A stretch of DNA of 64,000 nt, taken from contig LNAC01000375.1 of assembly GCA_002007465.1 (NCBI GenBank), positions 1 through 64,000 of the forward strand. Direction: 5' to 3'. The notes beneath the pieces are model-generated. The model saw only the letters and a list, made by a program, of their open reading frames with translations. It did no database searches and had not been told where the DNA came from. This DNA is from Ailurus styani (taxonomy: Eukaryota > Chordata > Mammalia > Carnivora > Ailuridae). Shown piece after piece: positions 22,290 to 33,090 of the stretch (position 1 is its first letter; every line of letters begins with the position of its first letter). The translations under genes were made by a program, and so were the position numbers.

Positions 22290-22770
22290 ATATTAATTAG
22301 TATTTACTGTTACCATAGTTAACATTTTCCAAACACTTTAAACTATCCAGGCAGTATGCTAAGCACTTTGCCTTAAGAATTTTATTTGATTTCACATACA
22401 TCCCCAATGTGAAAAACACTACTGTTACCCTCCTTTACCAGTGAGGAAATAAGCTTAAAGAAATTAAAAGAAATATACCAACAGTTTCTCAGCTCATAAA
22501 CTCAAGATCTGGGACTCAAAATCAAGTTGTTTGACTTTAGGGGAGGTGGGGGGGATGGGTGAGCCTGGTGGTGGGTATTAAGGAGGGCACGTATTACATG
22601 GAGCACTAGGGGTGGTGCATAAACAAAGAATCTGAATCTTGGGTCACTGAAAAAATCTTTTAAAAATTAATTAGTTAATTAATTAATTTTTTAAAAAGTT
22701 GTTTGACTCTAGAATATACCTTCTTAACCACAGTGCCCTATTATTCTGAAAATAATCAGCTTCTTAGGAC
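22290..22770 (-). mobile_element. MIR, antisense, split by an L1 fragment
   Basis: CAGTATGCTAAGCACTTTGCC, CTTTACCAGTGAGGAAATAAG, ACTCAAGATCTGGGACTCAAA and GTTTGACTCTAGAATATACC follow the antisense MIR order. The L1 at 22541-22695 interrupts it. Confidence 0.88.
22541..22695 (+). mobile_element. 5'-truncated L1 3' end, 155 bp, in a MIR
   Basis: The carnivore L1 3' UTR end: GATGGGTGAGCCTGGTGGTG, GTATTAAGGAGGGCACGT, GGAGCACTAGGGGTGGTG, GCATAAACAAAGAATC, then an A/T tail. A 17 bp target duplication, AAGTTGTTTGACTYTAG, lies at 22524-22540 and 22696-22712. Confidence 0.95.
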
Positions 22771-23101
22771 CTTTGTTTATTTACCTGTAAGATGAGAATA
22801 ATCAATTAACAATCTCCAATTCCTTTGTAAAATCTATAATTAAGTATTATAATGTAAGTGAACATTTAAGGAGAGAAACTTTGGTTCTTTTTATTCTCTG
22901 TGACAGCACAGTATTTGCAGCCTCAATTTTTGTACCCACAATGCCCTATGCCTTTCTTCAATTAATGTTTATGGAGTTAGGAAATCACTTTATATATGTA
23001 TAAAGAACACTAAATGTACAAAGTAGTCTTCTCTTTTAATTCCATTTCTCTCATTTACTGTTTTGTAATAACATTTTTTATTTCAGTCCAGCTATTCATT
23101 T
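22771..23101. other. Anonymous AT-rich DNA
   Basis: Nothing recognised. Confidence 0.55.
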
Positions 23102-23119
23102 TAAGATTTTTCTTATTTT

Positions 23120-23324
23120 CTTTTTTTAATTTTTTTGAAATTATTTATTTATTTATTTGACAGAGAGAGAGAGATCACAAATAGGCAGAGAGCCAGGCAG
23201 AGAGAGAGGAGGAAGCAGGCTCCCCGCTGAGTAGGGAGCCCGATTTGGGCCTCGTTCCCAGGACCCTGAGATCATGACCTGAGCCGAAAGCAGAGGCTTT
23301 AACCCACTGAGCCACCCAGGTGCC
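23120..23324 (-). mobile_element. SINEC, mustelid-type, minus
   Basis: TTATTTATTTATTTATTTGAC, two GA-rich blocks, and the head GAGCCACCCAGGTGCC. The 18 bp flanks (23102-23119; 23325-23342) share 16 positions. Confidence 0.96.
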
Positions 23325-23342
23325 TGAGATTTTTCTTCTTTT

Positions 23343-23775
23343 TCTTTTTCTTTTTTGGTAATAAGTTTTATAGCTTATTATTTATTATGTTGTTAACTGA
23401 AAATTATATGAGTATTTTTAAATAGGCATTCCATTATTGATCATTATTCATTAATTATTCATTAATTTCCTATTCATTTTTAACATTCATAGCAAATTAT
23501 CTTCCTTTTCTCAAATTGCTTAATTATGTATAGTAAAATCCCCTTTTCCTGTGGTTCAGATGATCCATAATCAGGTTTTTGATGTCAAAAATCACTCAAA
23601 TAGTAATTGAAATTTCTAAGACGTTTTAAAAACTTTGATTCAATTTAGCTGAAATAATGAACAAAAGCAGCAAAAATCTGCATAATTCTTTATATACTCA
23701 GGTTAGTCTTAGCATAGTAACTCTGAGATTGTCCAAAAATGTAGATCTTACTAATGGTGTTGAAAGTGATTATTT
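23343..23775. other. Anonymous AT-rich DNA
   Basis: Nothing recognised. Confidence 0.55.
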
Positions 23776-24245
23776 TAATTTTTTAATTGAAGAATTATTA
23801 ATATACAAATTGTACTAGCTACAGATGAGCACACAGTGTTTCAGTATTTGTATATATTATGAATGGTTACTATAATAAATCTAGTTACCATCTGTCACCA
23901 TACAGAATTGTTTGAATATTATTGACTATATACCCTATGCTGTACATTACATCTCTGTGTCTTACTTATTTTATAACTGGAAGATGTACTCCTTAATCCC
24001 CTCTGTCTGTTTCATATATTCTCCCTACTCACTTCTTCTCTGGCAGCCACCAATTTGTTCTCTGTATCTATCCTGTTTTGTTTGTTAATTTGCTTTTTAG
24101 ATGCCACATATAAGTGAAATCATGTGATATTTATCTTTCTCTGACTTATTTTACTTGGCATAATACCCTCTAGGTCCATCCATGTTGTTGCAAATTGCAA
24201 GATTTCATTTTTTTTAATGGCTGAGTAATAGTCCATTATGTATGT
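23776..24245 (-). mobile_element. LINE-1 3' UTR/3' end, antisense
   Basis: TACCCTATGCTGTACATTAC, TTATAACTGGAAGATGTACT, GGCAGCCACCAATTTGTTC, CACATATAAGTGAAATCATG and AGGTCCATCCATGTTGTTGC follow the L1MA-type 3' UTR order. It stops at GAGTAATAGTCCATTATGT. Confidence 0.9.
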
Positions 24246-25211
24246 GTGTGTATGTAGATATAGATATGAAATATATTATTTTAATTTTGGAAAAAATCAA
24301 GGGAATCACTATATAAGAGTTTTAAAGTAGCTCTTTTTGTTTTTTTTTTTTTTAACTTTTCCTTTGTGCTTGGTTGATATAATAGCCCCATCACTGTGTG
24401 ACTTACAAAAATCAATTACTAGATAAGGGATTAAAATCTAGAAGATACGTTTTAGAAGACACTTTGAAATAATCCACACTTGGAGTTTAAGACTTCACCC
24501 TCTAGAGTAATATCTCAGTGTCTGATTAATGAAAACTATACATAACTATACTACACATATGGAAAGTGTCTTGTGCCTTGTGCACTACATGGTGAATCTC
24601 TTTTTTGTTGTTTCTAGGGTGGCAAGCAGTAAACTTTATTTCCTAGGAATATAAAAAATGAATTGGACTTTTTATTTCCCAACAGCTAAATAGTTAAACT
24701 AGGCCAAACTAAAATGTGGAAGAGCTTTAGTAAAGAGAACATATTTGAAATCTGGGATTTACTTTCCCTGATCACAGTTAAATAATGCTAGTTTTATGGG
24801 AAATAAAAACAATTTTAGTACACTCCTGTGTCTTTAGGGTTCAGTTTTCATTATTATTTTAAACAACTGTGGTAGAAAATAGAAATAAATATATGATATA
24901 TTATAAATAATAATAAGAAATAATCAGAAATAAAATGTATCTTCAATTTATTATTCCCTCTTTATTATTGAACATAAACACATTATTTAAGATATTACAC
25001 ATAAACATTCAATAGCTAGAGTGTTAATGGACTTTATTTTTGTTATAATATATATTTATTAAAAAAATCACCAAGGGTAAATATAAATCCATAGGTAAAT
25101 TAATGTTATCCTGACATTATTCCTGACATCCTGACATCCATACCATTAACATTTTCTAAACTCACTTAACATAACTTGTCATTCCATTTAAATATGCCTG
25201 AAGCATCAATT
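24246..25211. other. Anonymous AT-rich DNA
   Basis: No gene or named repeat. Long A/T runs. Confidence 0.55.
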
Positions 25212-25226
25212 ATAATTTGTGAATAA

Positions 25227-25433
25227 GGGCGCCTGGGTGGCTCCGTGGGTTAAAGCCTCTGCCTTTGGCTCAGGTCATGATCTCAGGGTCCTGGGATCTA
25301 GGCCCACATCCGGCTCTCTGCTCAGCAGGGATCCTGCTTCCTTCTCTCTCTCTCTGCCTGCCTCTCTGCCTGCTTGTGATCTAATCTCTCTCTGTGTCAA
25401 ATAAATAAATAAAATCTTTAAAAAGATAAAATA
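25227..25433 (+). mobile_element. SINEC, mustelid-type, perfect TSD
   Basis: GGGCGCCTGGGTGGCTCCGT head, complete body, AAATAAATAAAATC tail. A 15 bp perfect target duplication, ATAATTTGTGAATAA, lies at 25212-25226 and 25434-25448. Confidence 0.97.
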
Positions 25434-25448
25434 ATAATTTGTGAATAA

Positions 25449-25945
25449 TATTTTATTAGTAGCTTATGTTAAAGTATGGCTGAATGCAAATTGCACATGA
25501 CCAAATCAATTACAATGGAAATAATGACTTCACTTGGGACAAATTTTCACTAGAATGGGTTAATTCATTGTAAACATAGTTATTTCATTTACAAAATAAA
25601 GTCTATTGGCCAAAATAGTTAAAATTATCAAATAATAAAAAATACCAAAGAACAACTGAAAATATTTCTTTAGTTTATAATACATCATATATTTTATATT
25701 AGTTCCATTTCCATTGTCAAAAAGCCTTTGAGTTGACATAATTTTAGAACATATACAAGATAATTTTAAGAGTCAATTTTTTAAAGTGGAGAAATAATAT
25801 ATAGTTTAAATATATCATTTAAACCTTCAATATACTAGAGCCAATTTGAGAATAAATGAAATCATATATCCAAATCTCTCCCTCATATTATGTTGTAATA
25901 AATACAGATAATTAATTTCATAGAGCATACGCAAGCCTTTTTTTT
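25449..25945. other. Anonymous AT-rich DNA
   Basis: Nothing recognised. Confidence 0.55.
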
Positions 25946-25960
25946 AAGAAATATAATTTT

Positions 25961-26137
25961 TTTAAAGATTTTATTTATTTATTTGACAGACAGAGAGAGA
26001 TTACAAGTAGGCAGAGAGAGAAAGAAGCAGGCTCCCTGTTGAGCAGGGAGCCCGATGAGGGGCTGGATCCCAGGACCCTGAGATCATGACCTGAGCCAAA
26101 GGCAGAGGCTCTAACCCACTGAGCCACCCAGGAGCCC
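25961..26137 (-). mobile_element. SINEC, mustelid-type, perfect TSD
   Basis: AAAGATTTTATTTATTTATT then GACAGACAGAG; head ends GAGCCACCCAGGAGCCC. A 15 bp perfect target duplication, AAGAAATATAATTTT, lies at 25946-25960 and 26138-26152. Confidence 0.97.
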
Positions 26138-26269
26138 AAGAAATATAATTTTCTGATATAAATTCGGCACTGCCAACTTTTCCTACTTATTTTCTGTCAC
26201 TGGGAGTTTTATAATTATAAGAATGGAATTGAATAGGCTTAGGAACTACACTTACAAAGATTACTCGAG

Positions 26270-26449
26270 GGGTACCTGGGTGGCTAAGTTGGTTAAATGT
26301 CTGACTCTTGATTTCAGCTCTGGTTATGATCTCAGGCTTATGGGATCAACCTCCGAGTCGGGTTCCATGCTAGACGTGGAGCCTGCTTAAGATTCTGTCT
26401 TTCTCTTCCTCTCTCCCTCCCTGCCCCTCTCTTTAAAAAAAAAGAAAAA
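26270..26449 (+). mobile_element. SINEC, old subtype
   Basis: GGTACCTGGGTGGCTAAGTT, GGTTAAATGTCTGACTCTTG, GATTTCAGCTCTGG, and a simple A-rich tail without the AAATAAAT motif. This is the older dog-like diagnostic pattern. Short eroded duplication ATTACTCGAG / AGTACTTGAG. Confidence 0.93.
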
Positions 26450-26460
26450 AAGTACTTGAG

Positions 26461-26774
26461 TTTAGAATACCCAAGGTATATATGTTGAATTCATAACTAT
26501 ACATCAAAAGAAAGGAGGAAAATGTTCAGGTATGTCTTCAGCAGGAAGGGACTGTGCTCCACAGTGCCTGTCCCTATAAGAGACTGGCAAGAGTGGAGCA
26601 CAGATGGTAAGAGGATAGTTGGAAGAAATACAAGCATTTGGACATCAATGACATCAATGCTGGACAACTTACAGCGACAAATTAAAAAGAAAGGAAAAAA
26701 GGACAAGAAAAAGTCCTTTAGGCTTCTTTAGCTACCTAAGCAGTCACTGGAATCCTGGCTTGTGAAGAAACTGA
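26461..26774. other. Unassigned sequence
   Basis: Not a repeat I recognise. A 69-residue plus-strand frame (26522-26731) ends in a lysine-rich run, QIKKKGKKDKKK. There is no supporting gene structure. Confidence 0.45.
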
Positions 26775-27835
26775 TTTTTACTGGGAACAAAAAGAGATGT
26801 CTCCCAAAAGTAAGAGAAGTCAAGCCACAGATTGCGAGAAAACATTTGCAAAACACATATCTAATATAGGGCTGTTGTCTAAAACATACAAAGAAGTCTT
26901 AAAACTGAACAATAAGAAAAGGAGCAACCCAATTTAAAAAAATAGGCAAAAGATTTAAATAAACACCTCACCAAAGAAGACAAATATATGGCACATAAGC
27001 ATATTTTATTAAAATAATGAAATGAAAACAATGAAATATCACCACACACTTGTTGGAATGGCTAAAACCAGGAACACTGACAACACTAAATGCTGATGAG
27101 GATGTGGAGCAACAGGAGCTCTTATTCATTGCTGGTCAGTTGCAAAATGGTACAGCCACTTTGTTAGAAAGTTTGGTAGTTGCTTACAAAACTAAACATA
27201 TGCTTACCATATGATTTGGCAGTTGCACTCTTTGGTGTTTACCCAGATGAATTGAAAAGTTATGTCTACACAAAAACCGGCACACAGATGTTTATAGCAA
27301 TTTTATTCATAATTTCCAAAACTTGGAAGCAAACAATATGTCCTTTAGTTGGTGGTCTACTTGTACCACAGTTTATGATATACTGTTATCAAGCCATGAA
27401 GAGACATTGAGGAACCTTAAATGTCTATTATAGAGTAAAAGAAGTCAATCTTAAAAGATGCAAACATGATTCTAACTATGTGATGTTCTGGAAAAGGCAA
27501 AACTAACAGCAGTAAAAAGTTCAGTGGTTGCCATGTTTGGGGAGAGGAAAGGATGAATAAGCAAGGCACTGAGGATTTTTAATGCAGTGGATCTTATCTT
27601 TATGATAATACAATGGTGGGTACATGTCATTATACATCTGTCAAAACCCATAGAATGTACAATACCAAAAGTGTACTATAATGTAAACTATGGGATTTGG
27701 GTGATATGTCAGTGTAGTTTTATTGATTATAACAAATATATCACTCCAGTCAGGGATGTTGATAGTGGAAGAGGCTGTGCATGTGTGGGGGAGGAGTATG
27801 AGGGAACTCGGTGCTTTCCATTCAGTTTTGCTGGG
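26775..27835 (+). mobile_element. Old LINE-1 3' portion, sense (ORF2 end and 3' UTR)
   Basis: GCGAGAAAACATTTGCAAAAC, CTCACCAAAGAAGACAAATA, GATGAGGATGTGGAGCAACA, TTACCCAGATGAATTGAAAA, CATAGAATGTACAATACCA and GGGATGTTGATAGTGG occur in order. They cover the last third of ORF2 and the 3' UTR of an L1M-type element. It is one of the few sense-strand L1 pieces here. Confidence 0.93.
27180..27410 (+). pseudogene. LINE-1 ORF2 extreme C-terminal fragment
   Basis: A 76-residue frame with YDLAVALFGVYPDELKSY, KTGTQMFIAILFIISKTWKQ and PQFMIYCYQAMKRH. It tracks the 3' end of L1 ORF2 read in the old element's frame. It has no start or domain of its own and is non-functional. Confidence 0.8.
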
Positions 27836-27912
27836 GAGAGAGGGAAAGGGGAGGACAAGAGGAGAAAGGAGGAGAGGGGCAAGATGGAAGTGGTAAGAAA
27901 AGGGGGTTTGTG
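27832..27912. repeat. Purine-rich tract
   Basis: GGGGAGAGAGGGAAAGGGG, then AGGACAAGAGGAGAAAGGAG and similar, about 80 bp with few pyrimidines, at the 3' end of the sense L1. Possibly derived from its terminal A-rich/GA region. Confidence 0.8.
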
Positions 27913-29494
27913 GGTAGAGAGCAAGTTCTCTGGCAGCTTTTGAAAAGAAAAGCCAACCAATGAAAGCAAGAGAAAAAGAAATCAGAATATACCAAAAGAA
28001 CCAGAAGTGATAAAAAATTTCCCACAGTTATTTTTAAGTCAGGTTGGAAACAACAATCCTTGGAAAAGATTAAGGCTCAAATATTAAAGCAACAAAGCAG
28101 ACAGGCATGAGGGCTGATATATTTCAACTTTACAAAGTTTTCTTTTTAATCTCTCAGTAATTGATAGTGCTATTAGACATATCTTACTATCTACCAGCTC
28201 CATCAAAAAGTAGACAAGACAGACAATATGAATGAAAATCACTATTTCTTGTGGATTATATTTGACATGATATACTATGGTTTTTTGAATACCCAGTTTT
28301 ATATATCTCTACTGAGAAATGGAAATCTTTATTTTGTCTTTTTTATCTGATTTATAACATTATTGAATTCAGAAATTGCACTCAATCCAATATGATTCCT
28401 CATCTGTCTTTCAATTTAAAAATAACAACCCAAACAAAATCAAAGACTGTTTAAAAAAAAAAAGTGAGATTTAACTCTTAGCATCGTATAAGAAAAAAAT
28501 GGAAAGACTTTTATTTATAAAAATGTCAACTGGCTAGGGAAAATCATGCTCCAGTGTACTGGTTTGATAGGCAACAATGTCTAGTTTAGTATTAATATTT
28601 TGTTTTTAGTTATGACACCTTAATATTACAAAAAAATTTATGTCACATACAATCATAAACCTTCCTCTGTTACCATTTATTGAAGTGAAAGTATGTCGAT
28701 TGGGTGTTGTTGGGCGGCTTCCATCTTTAAGGTATTCTGTGACAATGTTACTCAAAGACTGTTCCAACTATATAAATTATTTGTTAAAGAAAAATCCTCA
28801 ATCCTATCACTAGTCCTACAGTAATAGAATCTTCAGGGGTTAGGACTCAGAGCCTACATTTTTAAAAAGTACCTTTTGAATGAGAAATACTGGTCTTTGT
28901 TTCAGAATAAATCCATATTCCATAGAAATTTTTACCTTAACATTCTAAGTAACTAGAATTAAGAATATTGCATTTAATAATTGCTGATAACTCACAATTA
29001 ATATTAAGTAGAATTAAATTATGTGTTAAATTCATTTTGAAATAAGTCTTAATATTTTAAGCAATATAACAAAATATTAATCAGTGCAGAAATATACATT
29101 AAATATTTTGTTTATGATAATGGAAGCTAGTTAAAATTAATAAATATTAAATATAACCTATGTTAAATTTTGATATTTAATAAAATTTAACATTTTAGTG
29201 ACATTACTTCAAAATAAGTTGGTGTTTAGTGTTCTCTCCATAAGATTTATGTCAGGGAATTTATTTCTCAAAAATAGAGTTTATAAGAGATAGAAAGGAT
29301 AGATAGAAAGGATCTATCTTTCTATCCATATCTATTATATGGATAGAAAGTATCCACTGGTCCAAAACCTCCAAGTCAGTGAAGAAAAGAGGTAGCAGAG
29401 CTTAAGATCAGCACTTGGCCCCTCAGGGCATTTTTTTGTTACCTGACCTGTCATTCTGACTTGTTATATGTGTACCTTTCAAATCAGGAAGAGG
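27913..29494. other. Anonymous AT-rich DNA
   Basis: No exon-like frame, RNA gene or named repeat over 1.5 kb. It contains the hairpin-forming cluster at 29302-29350. One of the longest repeat-free stretches here. Confidence 0.55.
29302..29350. repeat. Three-armed inverted-repeat cluster (GATAGAAAG)
   Basis: CTTTCTATCCATA (29318-29330) pairs perfectly with TATGGATAGAAAG (29338-29350) across a 7 nt loop. The upstream GATAGAAAG (29302-29310) can pair with the same central arm, giving two mutually exclusive hairpins. Confidence 0.9.
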
Positions 29495-29605
29495 ATGTGG
29501 TTAAGAACATAAACTTTGAAGTCAGAGAGAATATAGACCTGAACACTAATCTGTTTTTTTAACTTTAGAGAAATTACTTAATTCCCTGTGTCTCAGTTCC
29601 TCGGC
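29495..29605 (+). mobile_element. MIR, sense
   Basis: GGTTAAGAACATAAACTTTG, AGTCAGAGAGAATATAGACC, GAGAAATTACTTAATTCCC and GTGTCTCAGTTCC are in the sense MIR order. Confidence 0.83.
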
Positions 29606-29907
29606 AGTTTAGGGGAGAATATTTTCATGTATTTATATTTGTAAATGTTTACATTTTGAATTTAATATTTTTAAGGGTAATGCATTCAAATAGTTTTTAA
29701 AAATCAAAGCAGTGTAAAAAGCTATACAGTCAAATTACCCCTATGAGTCTCCTTTCCCTTATCTGTAGATAGCCACACTTATTTGTTCGTATATGTATGC
29801 CTGCTTCTAGCTTTTTTTTATTCAACTATAAGTATAAATTAATATATATTATTTTCCCATTCATATATTAATGGTGACCACTCACAGCTTTATACATTTT
29901 TTGTTTT

Positions 29908-30123
29908 TTTGTTTGTTTGTTTGTTTGTTTTTTAAAGATTTTATTTATTTATTTCACAGAGGGAGAGAGATCACAAGGAGGCAGAGAGGCAGGCAGAGAG
30001 AGAGAGGGGGAAGCAGGCTCCCCGCTGAGCAGGGAGCCCGATGCGGGCCTCGATCCCAGGACCCTGAGATCATGACCTGAGCCGAAAGCAGAGGCATTAA
30101 CCCACTGAGCCACCCAGGCGCCC
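29908..30123 (-). mobile_element. SINEC, youngest-looking subtype (TTTCACAGAGGGAG)
   Basis: (GTTT)n tail side, then ATTTATTTCACAGAGGGAG rather than ATTTGAC, then CACAAGGAGGCAGAG; head ends GAGCCACCCAGGCGCCC. Perfect 14 bp target duplication ACATTTTTTGTTTT (29894-29907; 30124-30137). Nearly identical to the copy at 45403. Confidence 0.97.
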
Positions 30124-30219
30124 ACATTTTTTGTTTTAACTTAATGTTATATCTTGCCAAGTACATGTCAAAGTATGTCATGTCAAAATACAGAGATTGT
30201 CTTCATTTCTTTTTTACAG

Positions 30220-30460
30220 CACAATTATAATAGTCAACATTTTTGTGGTAATTAGCACGCGCAAGATATTATTTTAAATGTCTTACATATAGTAAGACAT
30301 ATGTAATAACATATTCTTCAGAACTGCACTAGGAAATGTGCATTTATTTAATACCCATTTATGGATGTAGAAGCCATATTTATGGATCTTGCTGCAAATC
30401 TTACAAACATCAAGGGTAAAGTAGGGATTCAAAACTATAAGTCTTACAATTTGGGGTCTG
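30220..30460 (-). mobile_element. MIR, antisense, within old L1
   Basis: TAATAGTCAACATTTTTGTG, AATGTCTTACATATAGTAAG, ACTGCACTAGGAAATGTGC and AAGTAGGGATTCAAAACTA follow the antisense MIR layout. L1 landmarks occur on both sides. Confidence 0.72.
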
Positions 30461-30729
30461 AAACTTTGCACCATAATATATCTCAGCTTCATAATATCCC
30501 ATTCTGTAGATGAATCATAATTTATTTATCCAGTACTCTACTAATGTAAAATTGTGTTGTTTCCAAACTTTTTTTCTTACAACTAATGCTGCAGTAAAAA
30601 TCTTGAACAGAAAAACATCTGCAACTATAGCTATAAGAAAAATTCATAGAAGTCAGATTACTCGGTGAAAATGTAAATGCCTTTGTAATTTTGATAGATG
30701 CTGCCAAATTACTCTCTTTAGTGATTTTT

Positions 30730-30944
30730 TTTTTTTAATTTTATTTTTATTATTTGCCCAAGGGGTACAGGTCTGTGAATCATCAGGCTTACATCTTTCA
30801 CAGCATTCACCAAAGCACAAACCCTCCCCAATGTCCATAACCCATCCACCCTATCCCTACCCTCCCACCCCCCAGTAACCCTCAGTTTGTTTTATGAGAT
30901 TAGAAGTCTCTTATGGTTTGTCTCCTTCCCCATCCCATCTTGTT
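30730..30944 (-). mobile_element. 5'-truncated carnivore L1 3' end with 15 bp TSD
   Basis: Poly-T, ATTTTTATTATTTGCCC, CAGGTCTGTGAATCATCAGG, CCTCCCCAATGTCCATAACC, CCAGTAACCCTCAGTTTG and TCTCTTATGGTTTGTCTCC form the antisense L1 3' UTR. A perfect 15 bp target duplication, TCTTTAGTGATTTTT, lies at 30715-30729 and 30945-30959. Same subtype as the copy at 180-476. Confidence 0.96.
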
Positions 30945-31597
30945 TCTTTAGTGATTTTTAATGTGTAGTTCCACCAGCAATGTATTAGAGTCTTTATTTC
31001 CCCAAAGCCCTGCTAACAGAGTATGTTGCCAAACATTTAGATTTTATTCCCAAATAGGACAAAAATGCTATGTCACTATAGTGTTAACGTTAATTTTTTT
31101 TATTAGAAATTAGATTGAGCATCTTTCCATTTTTTCAAGACCAATGTGTATTTCCCTTTCTGTTCATAACCTTTATACATTTTTAGTAATTGCAGTGTTA
31201 TTTTTTCTTATAAATATCTTATCATTCTTTTCATAAATTCAGAAGATTGATTCTTTGAATGCAATGTGATTTGAACATTTTTTTCTGTTTTTCATTTTTA
31301 AAAATAGACTTTATTTTTTGAAACAGTTTTAGATTACAGAAAAATTGAGAAGATAGTACAGAGAGTCCTTGTATGTCTTCGAATTTCCCTTATAAATATC
31401 ATGCATTAATATGGCACATTTATTACAATTAATGAATTAATGTTAGTACATTATTATTATTAACTAAAGGCCATATATTCTTCCGATTTCCTTAGTTATT
31501 ACCTAATGAATTTTTTGTTTGTTTTGTCTTTATTTTTCTCTTTCAGGATCCTATCCAAGCTACCACATTACATTTAGTCATCAGGTCTCCTTAGGCT

Positions 31598-32166
31598 CTG
31601 TCTTCATTCAGGCTGCTATAAACTAATACCATAAACTGATGTTTAACCAACATACATTTAATTCTCATAGTTCTGGAGGTTTGAAGCCCAAGATGAAGGT
31701 GCCAGTATAGTGGGATTCTTGGTGAGAGTCCTATTCCTGGTCATATCCCTACACGGGCTTTCCTTGGTATGTGCACTCAGAGGCAGAGAGCTCCTCTCTC
31801 TTCCTATTTTTTTTTTTAAGATTTTATTTATTTATTTCACTGAAGGAGAGAGATCACAAGTAGGCTGAGAGGCAGGCAGAGAGAGAGGAGGAAGCAGGCT
31901 CCCTGCTGAGCAGAGAGCCCGATGTGGGCCTCGATCCCAGGACCCTGAGATCATGACCTGAGCTGAAGGCAGAGGCTTTAACCCACGGAGCCACCCAGGC
32001 GCCCTCTCTCTTCCTATTTTTTAAGGGTCTTTATCCCATCATGGGGCTCCACCCTCATGACTACATCTAAAATTAATTATCTCCCAAAGGTCCTGTCTCC
32101 AAATACCATCACATTGTGGATTAAGGCTTCAATATGTGAATTTTGGGGGACATAGTCCATAGCAGG
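31598..32166 (-). mobile_element. MaLR (MLT1/MST-type) LTR, antisense
   Basis: Antisense LTR of an ERVL-MaLR: CAGGCTGCTATAAACTAATACC, CATAGTTCTGGAGGTTTGAAG, CATCATGGGGCTCCACCCTC, CTCCAAATACCATCACATTG and CTTCAATATGTGAATTTTGG. It is complete end to end apart from the SINE at 31811. It sits inside the old L1 UTR, so it is younger than the L1 and older than the SINE. Confidence 0.9.
31811..32002 (-). mobile_element. SINEC, mustelid-type, inside the MaLR LTR
   Basis: TTAAGATTTTATTTATTTATTT then CACTGAAGGAG; head ends GAGCCACCCAGGCGC. An 18 bp perfect target duplication (CCTCTCTCTTCC and T-run) lies at 31793-31810 and 32003-32020. Confidence 0.96.
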
Positions 32167-33044
32167 TTTTCTTGAGTATGAAAGTTTGTCAGATTTTTCT
32201 TGATTTTTTTGACCTTGGCAGTTTTCAGGAGTACTATTCAGATACTTTGTAGGATGCCATTTTATTGACATTTATGAATTTTTTTTTAATGATTAGACTG
32301 AGGTTATGAGTTTTTGGAGGAAAACCGTGGATGTAAAGTATCATTTTCATCATAACATACCAACATATCATAACTTGTCACATGATTTATTATTGTTCAT
32401 GTTGACTTTGATCACCTGGCCAAGGTAGTGTCTCTAGGTTTTTCCATTATAAAGTAACTCTCTAACCCCATCCCCTTTCCACACCATTTCATTTGAAGAA
32501 AGCTACTCTGCCTAGCTCATACTTAAGCATGGGGAGTTACAATCCCCCTACTCAGGGGGAGGAGTATCTGTGTAAATTATTTAGAATTGTTCTTCATGAG
32601 AGAGATATTTATTATCTTCCCTGTATTTATTCATTTATTTATATCCATATGGAATCATAGGGTTTTTGTTGTTGTTGTTGTTCTTGTTTTCTTGTCTTGT
32701 TTTGTTTATAATTGAGTTAGCCCAATACTATTTTACACATTTTGTTGCCCAGGAAAGCTTTGTCCATTAGGCTGTGTTTTGACAAAACTCCATCAATGTC
32801 TGGTTTGTTTGAGTACTTCCTCACTTTCTAGCAATACAAGATGCTCTAAGGCTTATCTTGTATATTTACTGCCCCAGTTCTAGAATCCACCATTTCTTCA
32901 AAGAGTCGTGGTTCCTTCTCTTGTAGAATAATGTTAGAAACCAAGGTCTGGTCACTATGTGTGCTTTTGCTAGGTGATATTATTGTCTTCAGGCCTTCTT
33001 GGGACAGAACAAGAAAATATTTGCATGCATGTATACTGTCTCAC

Positions 33045-33048
<4 letters not shown>

Positions 33049-33089
<41 letters not shown>
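33049..33089. repeat. (GT)n microsatellite
   Basis: About 20 uninterrupted GT units after ACACAT, within the old L1 3' UTR. Confidence 0.97.

Positions 33090-33090
<1 letters not shown>

Larger units (their letters stand above)
29665..31299 (-). mobile_element. Ancient LINE-1, antisense, host of four insertions or nestings
   Basis: AAGCAGTGTAAAAAGCTATAC, ATAATTTATTTATCCAGTAC, CAACTAATGCTGCAGTAAAA, GATAGATGCTGCCAAATTAC, TTCCACCAGCAATGTATTAG and TTGAGCATCTTTCCATTTT are the antisense 3' UTR and distal ORF2 landmarks of an old L1M element. A SINE (29908), a MIR (30220) and a young L1 3' fragment (30730) sit inside it. Confidence 0.85.
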
